Part shown: positions 7,171 through 11,795 of the stretch, piece by piece
How the letters are laid out: each line of letters begins with the position of its first letter
How positions within the stretch are numbered: position 1 is the stretch's first letter
Assembly (NCBI GenBank): GCA_020697635.1
Contig: JAEHCT010000023.1
Span: forward strand, 1-11,795
Source of the DNA: Candidatus Bathyarchaeota archaeon
GTDB taxonomy: Archaea > Thermoproteota > Bathyarchaeia > TCS64
Length of the DNA: 11,795 bases
Direction: 5' to 3'
The notes under the pieces: generated by a model
The model's input: only the letters and a program-made list of their open reading frames with translations
What the model was told of the DNA's origin: nothing
Database searches by the model: none
Translations under genes and position numbers: made by a program

Positions 7171-7752
7171 CTAAGGGCTCTCCCAGAGTCTCTTGACCCT
7201 CTCGTAGTCCTCAGGCGTGTCCAAGTCGGTCACGGTCCAGACGTCTCCCTCGATGTACCTGTGCTCCTTTCCGTGGCGGTCCACGACGTCCTTCATGGTT
7301 TCGCCCCACCCGAGCTCCAAGAACTCACTGAAAAGGAGGCGTCTCACGAGCACGGGGTGGCCCCTTCTCCCTTTATAGACTGGACTGACTAGGAGGGCTT
7401 CGGGGTGGCCTCTCAGCTCGTCCTCCATGCGTCTCAGGAGGGTTCCGCTGAAACCAAAGGTGTCGCTGAGCACCATGAAAGCGGCGTCAGAGTCTATCGC
7501 CCTCAGACCCGTCTGGAAGCTTGTGGTCATGCCTTTCTCGTAGTCGGGGTTGTGGACGGTCTTCACGTCGTAGCGACCCACGACACTCATTATCTCGTTG
7601 GGACTGTGCCCAGTGACCACGACGGTGTCGTAGTCTACGAGCCTATCAAGAATATGTTCGAGGACCGTCTTGCCGCCGATTTTTAGCAGGAGCTTGTTGG
7701 CTCCCATGCGGCGGGACAAGCCAGCCGCCAAGACCACGGCGGAGACCTTCAT
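7171..7752 (-). CDS. mocA: MocA-family molybdenum cofactor cytidylyltransferase
   Basis: A nucleotidyltransferase (193 residues) predicted to join CTP to molybdopterin, making the cytosine-dinucleotide cofactor used by many prokaryotic xanthine-dehydrogenase-family enzymes. The nucleotide-binding loop is VVLAAGLSRRMGANKLL (6-22). LAAG, rather than the LAGG of GTP-using MobA, favours MocA. NPDYEKGMTTSFQTG (68-82), D97 in LSDTFGF (probable metal ligand, though without the usual proline-containing context), GRRGHPVL (128-135) and DLDTPEDY (176-183) are all family features. The ATG at 7752 is chosen because it sits exactly at the family N-terminus and overlaps the preceding stop as ATGA; the frame continues upstream for 21 codons, but those residues are unrelated to the family. 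It is the last gene of operon B, ending one base from the xdhC stop. A related CTP-using nucleotidyltransferase role cannot be excluded. Confidence 0.9.
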   Translation of the reverse strand: MKVSAVVLAAGLSRRMGANKLLLKIGGKTVLEHILDRLVDYDTVVVTGHSPNEIMSVVGRYDVKTVHNPDYEKGMTTSFQTGLRAIDSDAAFMVLSDTFGFSGTLLRRMEDELRGHPEALLVSPVYKGRRGHPVLVRRLLFSEFLELGWGETMKDVVDRHGKEHRYIEGDVWTVTDLDTPEDYERVKRLWESP

Positions 7753-8210
7753 CTCATCTTCCCGGCCGCAGACTGCACCGCCGCCACGATGTTGACGTAG
7801 CCCGTGCACCTGCATACGTTGCCTTTGAGATACTCCCTGATCTCCGCCTCTGAAGGATTAGGTTCCTCCTCGAGCAGCGCCTTGGTGGTCATGATGAAGC
7901 CCGGGGTGCAGAAGCCACACTGGACGGCCCCCTCCTCCAAGTAAGCCTCCTGTATCGGGTGGAGGCCGTCTCCGTCGCCGAGCCCCTCGATGGTCTCCAC
8001 GGTTCTCCCGTCGCAGTCCACGGCGAGTGTCATGCAGCCGAGCACGGGCTCGCCGTCCAGGAGCAACGTGCAGGCGCCGCACTCCCCGATTCCGCAGCCG
8101 TACTTGGATCCGGTTAGGTCGAGCCTCTCCCTGAGGAGGTTCAGCAGCAATGTGTTCGGCGGGACGTCGAAGCTTCTCTCCCTGCCGTTTATCGTGACAT
8201 CTATCTTCAT
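7749..8210 (-). CDS. Mo-hydroxylase [2Fe-2S] subunit B (CoxS type)
   Basis: This 153-residue iron-sulfur subunit belongs to the second Mo-hydroxylase. Ligands of the N-terminal cluster are C39, C44 and C47 (GCGIGECGAC) and C59. Those of the C-terminal cluster are C98 and C101 (VQCGFCTPG) and C133 and C135 (VCRCTGY). The cysteine positions are identical to those in subunit A, so the two are clear paralogues, but the sequences differ widely between motifs (for example DCDGRTVETIEGLGDGDG here), so this is not a recent duplication. It overlaps the FAD gene upstream and the mocA-type gene downstream, each by four bases (ATGA), so the three are translated in a coupled way. Confidence 0.97.
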   Translation of the reverse strand: MKIDVTINGRERSFDVPPNTLLLNLLRERLDLTGSKYGCGIGECGACTLLLDGEPVLGCMTLAVDCDGRTVETIEGLGDGDGLHPIQEAYLEEGAVQCGFCTPGFIMTTKALLEEEPNPSEAEIREYLKGNVCRCTGYVNIVAAVQSAAGKMR

Positions 8211-9103
8211 CTCTGCGTCCTCCCTTCACGCCAAGCCTTTGTGATCGCCTCCACAGCCATTCCCCTGGATGCCTCCCGCCTGTACTCGGCTGTCCCCCTG
8301 ATGTCCGTTATCGGCTTGATGCTCTCCGAGACCTTCATTGCCGTGTCCTCGACAAGCTTCTCTGTAAGCGTCTTTCCCTTGAGCTGTTTCTCTGCATCCG
8401 CTAGCCTAATCGGCGTGGGTGCTACGCTGCCTAGGACTACCTTGGCGTCCTTCACCCGGTCCCCGTCCATCGTCAAGGCTACGGCGATGCTGATGGTGCT
8501 TATGTCCAGGGCTGTACGTCCTACGCTGATGAAGCATGTGCCAGTGTCTTCGGTGGGTACGGGTACAGTGAAGCCTGTCACGAGCTCGTCTTCGCCGAGA
8601 ACCGTGAGCCCTGGGCCCTCGAAGAAGCTCTTAGCTTCGACTTGTCTCTCGCCTCCGGGGCCTGCGATATGCACGGTGGCTTCGAGTGCCACAAGGCCGA
8701 GGGCGCCGTCCGCCGCCGGGGACGCGTTGCAGACGTTGCCGCCGAGGGTGCCCATGTTCCTTATCTGGACGCTGCCTATGGACCTGACGCAGCTGCTGAG
8801 CAGCGGCAGCCTTCTCCGGATCGTCTCGCTTTTCTCTATCTCCCTGAGCCTCACCGCTGCGCCGATGTATACCGCGTCTCCGCGGTCCTCGACGACGCTC
8901 AACTCGGGGATCTTCTTGAGGTTCACGACGTGCTTCGGCTCCAGGAGCCTCTGCTTCATCTTGGGTACCAGGTCCGTGCCTCCCGCCAGAGGCTTCGCGC
9001 CGGGGTGCTTCCTTAGAATCTCCACCGCCGCCCTTACCGTGGCGGGTTGATGGTACTCGAAGGGCATCACTATGTGGGTGTTGTGCTTGTTTATGGGGTT
9101 CAT
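8207..9103 (-). CDS. Mo-hydroxylase FAD-binding subunit B (CoxM/XdhB type)
   Basis: This is the FAD subunit (298 residues) of the second Mo-hydroxylase. LAGGTDLVP (39-47) and GTLGGNVCNASPAAD (118-132) are the two FAD pyrophosphate-binding loops. The flavoprotein C-terminal domain ends in the conserved TDIRGTAEYRRE. The start at 9103 overlaps the large-subunit stop as ATGA and has GGAGGT six bases upstream, so it is preferred. A second ATG at 9067 (MPFEYHQP) matches the usual family N-terminus, and the 12 extra residues (polar, with three asparagines and two histidines) may be a species-specific extension. No cysteine-rich [4Fe-4S] insert is present. It ends in a 4-base overlap with the [2Fe-2S] gene. 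Confidence 0.95.
   Translation of the reverse strand: MNPINKHNTHIVMPFEYHQPATVRAAVEILRKHPGAKPLAGGTDLVPKMKQRLLEPKHVVNLKKIPELSVVEDRGDAVYIGAAVRLREIEKSETIRRRLPLLSSCVRSIGSVQIRNMGTLGGNVCNASPAADGALGLVALEATVHIAGPGGERQVEAKSFFEGPGLTVLGEDELVTGFTVPVPTEDTGTCFISVGRTALDISTISIAVALTMDGDRVKDAKVVLGSVAPTPIRLADAEKQLKGKTLTEKLVEDTAMKVSESIKPITDIRGTAEYRREASRGMAVEAITKAWREGRTQR
8219..8224 (-). promoter_or_regulatory. Shine-Dalgarno site of [2Fe-2S] subunit B
   Basis: On the minus strand this reads GGGAGG, eight bases before the ATG at 8210 and inside the end of the FAD gene. It supports coupled translation. Confidence 0.7.
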
Positions 9104-11454
9104 GCCTCGACCTCCTTCCTCTTCAACGCCTCCAGTATCCTGTCCTTGGTTATGGGGAGCTCGTAGAACCTCACCCCTAACGCGTTTTGGATGGCGTTCG
9201 CCACGGCGCCGGCCACGGGGTTAAGGGCGCCTTCCCCTATTCCCTTGGCGCCAAAGGGGCCCGTGGGCTCGTAGGTGTCGGCGAAGAAGACCGTGAAGGC
9301 CTCTAGGCTGGGCAGGTCCATGGATGTGGGCACCTTGTAGTCTGAGATGAAGCCGCGGTTCCACAGGTCCCCCGACGTCGGATCGTATGGGGTGTCCTCG
9401 TTGACAGTCATGCTCCAGCCTTGGGCTAAGCCGCCGTGGATCTGGCCTTTGGCGAGCTTGGGGTTGATGACGGTGCCTATGTCGGCGCCTGCGATGACTC
9501 TCAGGGGCCGGACCTTCCCTGTCCAGGTGTCCACATCGACCTCTATGAAGTAGCCTGTGAAGTGCGGCGGGCAGCTGGGCTGCCTGTAGCTGTCCACAGC
9601 TGCGATGGTGCCCAGGTTCTTGTTGCGCATGGTGTACGCGAGCTCCTTGTAGGTTATCTCGCGGCCCTCGATGCCTTCGGCGTAGACGACGGCCTGTTCC
9701 CGCTGCTGGTCATATCTGAATTTTAATGCGTTGGGGTAGGCGTCGAGGAGATTCCCGGCCTGTTCTCTAATCTTTTGTTTGACTTGGGCGGCTACCTTGA
9801 GGGCGGCTCCTCCGCCGCTGTATATGCCGCGGGATGCGTGGGTGCATACATCGTAGACCGTTGTGCCTGTGTCGGCGCGGACGATGTTCACCTTATGGTG
9901 GGGTATCTCCAGTTCCTCTGCAATTATCTTGGCGTTGGCGTCCAAGGTGCCTCCGCCGTGGTCCATGAGGGCGGAGACGTAGTCGAATGTGCCGTCCTCG
10001 TTGAGCTTGAGCATGGCGCCGCCGAAGTCGATGACGGTGCCGGGGACCGGGGCTCCGGCGCTGCTTGTATGGTATCCTCGGCCCATCCCCCAGCCTCGGC
10101 GGTGCCTGCCGGTCTGCGTCTCCGCTCTCGGCCGGTTATACCAGTCCGACATCTCGGCTCCCTTGGTGAGTATCTCCTCGACGCCACAGCTATGGATGAC
10201 CGACTTCACCGACGGGCCTTGGCCCCAGAAGAGGTCTCCCTCGCCGATGTAGTTCATGAATCTGAAGTCCAGGGGGTCGACGCCCACCTTCTCGGCGAGC
10301 TCGTCCATGAGGGTCTCGACGGCCCACGTGATCTGAGGGTTCCCGTAGCCGCGGAAGGCGCAGGAGGGCACCTTGTTTGTGTACACGGCCTTCCCGACGT
10401 AGCTCTTCGCGGGGAGCTTGTAGAGGCTGACCCACCACCCGACGACGCAGCCCAGCAGCGGGTACGCCTGGATCTGGTGGGCGCCGATGTCGAGCCACGC
10501 GTCGAGGTGCCCCGCCGTCAGCTTCCCCTCCCTGTCCGCGCCTAGCTTGAGCTTGAATATCATCTGGTAGCTGCAGTGGTCGTGGAGGTCCTCCTCCCTC
10601 GTGTAGCTGAGCTTCACAGGTCTCCTCGCCTTTAGGGCGAGCGCCACCGCGATGGGCACGACAGGGTTCACCTGTATGCTTGAGCCGAAGCTGCCGCCGA
10701 TGGGTACCTTCATGACCCTGATCTTCCCCATGGGTATACCGAATATCTCGTGGAGCAGTATCCGCGTGTTGTGCAGGGTCTGGGTGGTGCTCCACACCGT
10801 GACGCCGCCGTTGGGCTCGGGGCGCACCAGCACAGACTTGGTCTCCAGCTGGGTGTGGTACCGCCTGTTGGTTCTGTAGGTGCGCTCCACCACGTGGTCG
10901 GCCTGCCTGAACCCCTCCTCCGTGTCGCCCTCCTCTATCTCGAGGTGGCAGGCTATGTTGCTCTCCACCTTCAGGGTCTCTTCGTCGAGCTCGATGTAGT
11001 CGTGGATGGGCTCCACGCCGGGCTCCATGGACCCTAGGGCGTCGAATACGGCGGTGAACTCCTCGTACTCCACCACCAAGGACTCCAGCGCACGCTGAGC
11101 GGCCTCCTCGGACTCCGCCGCCACGGCCGCTATGGTCTCACCCACGTACCTGGGCTTGCTGGTCAAGACAGTCCAGTCCTTGTAAGTCGCCTCGGGGGTG
11201 CTCATGAGGCGGGGACAGAACCTTGCGTCGGGCACCTCGTCGGGAGTCAGCGTGACAACCGTCGGGTCGCTGATGGCGCTCACGTCTATCCTCTTCACCT
11301 TGGCGTGCGCATAGGGGCTCTTCAGGACCCTCGCGTGGAGCATGTTAGGCAGCGAAAGGTCTGAAGCAAACTTCTCCCGGCCCGTGACCTTGGCCACCCC
11401 GTCCTGCCTCTGGGTGTCCCTCCCCAAGACCTTGAACGCAGGTTTACTTGACAT
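9100..11454 (-). CDS. xanthine dehydrogenase family molybdenum hydroxylase, large (Mo-binding) subunit B
   Basis: This is the catalytic subunit (784 residues) of the second Mo-hydroxylase, with the a/b hammerhead domain (about 20-130) then two molybdopterin-binding domains. E288 in YTREED, R368 in SCAFRGYG and E741 in AKGIGEG occupy the positions of bovine xanthine oxidase E802, R880 and E1261, so it should be active. Three loops are unusual. GGSFGSS (253-259) replaces the common GGxFGGK. MDHGGGT (497-503) replaces the common xxGQG. C365 lies three residues before R368, the spacing of the Mo/Cu-site cysteine (CSFR) of form I CO dehydrogenase, but the rest of the CO dehydrogenase loop is absent. 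Similarity to subunit A is limited to family motifs, so a different substrate is likely. The ATG start has no Shine-Dalgarno site but has a TATA box at the right distance for a leaderless mRNA. It begins 43 bases after the NikR-like gene. Confidence 0.95.
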   Translation of the reverse strand: MSSKPAFKVLGRDTQRQDGVAKVTGREKFASDLSLPNMLHARVLKSPYAHAKVKRIDVSAISDPTVVTLTPDEVPDARFCPRLMSTPEATYKDWTVLTSKPRYVGETIAAVAAESEEAAQRALESLVVEYEEFTAVFDALGSMEPGVEPIHDYIELDEETLKVESNIACHLEIEEGDTEEGFRQADHVVERTYRTNRRYHTQLETKSVLVRPEPNGGVTVWSTTQTLHNTRILLHEIFGIPMGKIRVMKVPIGGSFGSSIQVNPVVPIAVALALKARRPVKLSYTREEDLHDHCSYQMIFKLKLGADREGKLTAGHLDAWLDIGAHQIQAYPLLGCVVGWWVSLYKLPAKSYVGKAVYTNKVPSCAFRGYGNPQITWAVETLMDELAEKVGVDPLDFRFMNYIGEGDLFWGQGPSVKSVIHSCGVEEILTKGAEMSDWYNRPRAETQTGRHRRGWGMGRGYHTSSAGAPVPGTVIDFGGAMLKLNEDGTFDYVSALMDHGGGTLDANAKIIAEELEIPHHKVNIVRADTGTTVYDVCTHASRGIYSGGGAALKVAAQVKQKIREQAGNLLDAYPNALKFRYDQQREQAVVYAEGIEGREITYKELAYTMRNKNLGTIAAVDSYRQPSCPPHFTGYFIEVDVDTWTGKVRPLRVIAGADIGTVINPKLAKGQIHGGLAQGWSMTVNEDTPYDPTSGDLWNRGFISDYKVPTSMDLPSLEAFTVFFADTYEPTGPFGAKGIGEGALNPVAGAVANAIQNALGVRFYELPITKDRILEALKRKEVEA
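9110..9115 (-). promoter_or_regulatory. Shine-Dalgarno site deciding the FAD subunit B start
   Basis: On the minus strand this reads GGAGGT, six bases before the ATG at 9103. It favours that start over the in-frame ATG at 9067. Confidence 0.7.
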
Positions 11455-11477
11455 CGGAGAATAGTGGGTCGGTGAAG

Positions 11478-11486
11478 GGTTAAAAG
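11478..11486 (-). promoter_or_regulatory. TATA box of Mo-hydroxylase operon B
   Basis: On the minus strand this reads CTTTTAACC, centred about 28 bases upstream of the large-subunit ATG, in the 43-base gap after the NikR-like gene. With the usual archaeal spacing, transcription would start within a base or two of the ATG. The lack of a Shine-Dalgarno sequence agrees with a leaderless message. Operon B may therefore have its own promoter even though the regulator gene lies just upstream on the same strand. Confidence 0.5.
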
Positions 11487-11497
11487 AATAGTCCCGG

Positions 11498-11795
11498 CTA
11501 CCCTGTGAGGGGCGTGAGGGTGTAGTTCACCTCCCGCACACCCTTCACCGTCTTGGACCTGGCCACGAAGTTCATCACTATCTCCGAGTCGCCCTTAACC
11601 AGGAATATCTCGATGCAGAGCCCCTCCTCTATGTGGAGGTGCATGTTCCCGAAGATGATGTCGTCGAACCCGTTCCTGAGGTCGAGTATGCCCAGATGGC
11701 TGCTGGCGCTCTCCGTTTCGGATATGATGGTCACCGTGGACATCACCTGCCCCCTCTGCATGCTCTGGAGCGAGAACTGGCTCAGGCTGTCCCTT
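11498..11795 (-). CDS. NikR-like transcriptional regulator (N-terminus outside window)
   Basis: NikR proteins are tetrameric ribbon-helix-helix repressors with an ACT-like metal-sensing domain. The visible 98 residues begin RDSLSQFSLQSMQRG, which resembles the end of the ribbon-helix-helix domain and its linker, so the frame runs past the window edge and the ATG at 11761 is internal. The ACT-like domain follows: MSTVTIISE, a helix, then FGNMHLHIEEGLCIEIFLVKGDSEIV and KGVREVNYTL. NikR's H-x-H-x5-C nickel motif is kept (H41, H43 and C49 counted from the methionine at 11761). However, the usual QH eleven residues before H41 is RN (R29, N30), so one nickel ligand is lost, and the usual YDHH segment is SETES. 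It lies immediately upstream of operon B on the same strand and is a candidate regulator of it. Metal specificity is unknown. Confidence 0.8.
   Translation of the reverse strand, partial: RDSLSQFSLQSMQRGQVMSTVTIISETESASSHLGILDLRNGFDDIIFGNMHLHIEEGLCIEIFLVKGDSEIVMNFVARSKTVKGVREVNYTLTPLTG

Noticed and set aside
7163..7172. Perfect 10-bp palindrome AGGCTAGCCT at the operon junction, considered as a terminator hairpin
   Set aside because: It has no loop, no following T-run, and comes from two stop regions meeting. It is too short to claim function.
9775..10545. 256-codon plus-strand open frame opposite large subunit B
   Set aside because: The product has no family motif and the opposite strand encodes all conserved Mo-hydroxylase residues. 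It is a shadow.
9100..11454. Form I CO dehydrogenase (CoxL) assignment for operon B
   Set aside because: Only the cysteine spacing matches; the loop around it and the cofactor loops are unlike CoxL.

Overview
The window looks archaeal, probably from a member of the Thermoproteota/TACK group, though the phylum is a guess. The evidence is GC-rich coding DNA, heavy use of AGG/AGA arginine and ATA isoleucine codons, CTTTTAA-type TATA boxes close to start codons that lack Shine-Dalgarno sequences, strong GGAGG sites inside operons, GTG and TTG starts, and a THEP1-type NTPase. No rRNA, tRNA, CRISPR array or insertion sequence was seen.

Layout. (1) Bases 1-1253, minus strand: pyruvate kinase, with its C-terminus cut by the window edge. 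(2) Bases 1254-1361: a short divergent promoter region containing a perfect 13-bp inverted repeat. (3) Bases 1362-2709, plus strand: a closely spaced pair, an alkaline-phosphatase-superfamily metalloenzyme whose motif order looks circularly permuted, and a THEP1-like P-loop NTPase. (4) Bases 2759-7169, plus strand: molybdenum-hydroxylase operon A, in the order catalytic large subunit, FAD subunit, [2Fe-2S] subunit, XdhC-type maturation factor. (5) Bases 11454-7171, minus strand: molybdenum-hydroxylase operon B, in the order large subunit, FAD subunit, [2Fe-2S] subunit, MocA-type molybdopterin cytidylyltransferase. (6) Bases 11498-11795, minus strand: the C-terminal part of a NikR-like (ribbon-helix-helix plus ACT-like) regulator just upstream of operon B, with its N-terminus beyond the window.

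How the genes fit together. Each operon encodes a complete xanthine-dehydrogenase-family heterotrimer in which electrons pass from the Mo site to two [2Fe-2S] clusters and then to FAD. The two operons converge with a single base between their stop codons. Each ends in a different maturation gene: MocA-type enzymes make the cytosine-dinucleotide form of Moco, and XdhC-type proteins handle the cofactor and support its sulfuration. This suggests one shared maturation kit split between two convergent operons. The substrates cannot be read from sequence. The two large subunits differ clearly in their active-site loops, so they probably act on different compounds. The NikR-like protein is a candidate regulator of operon B, but its classical nickel site lacks one histidine.
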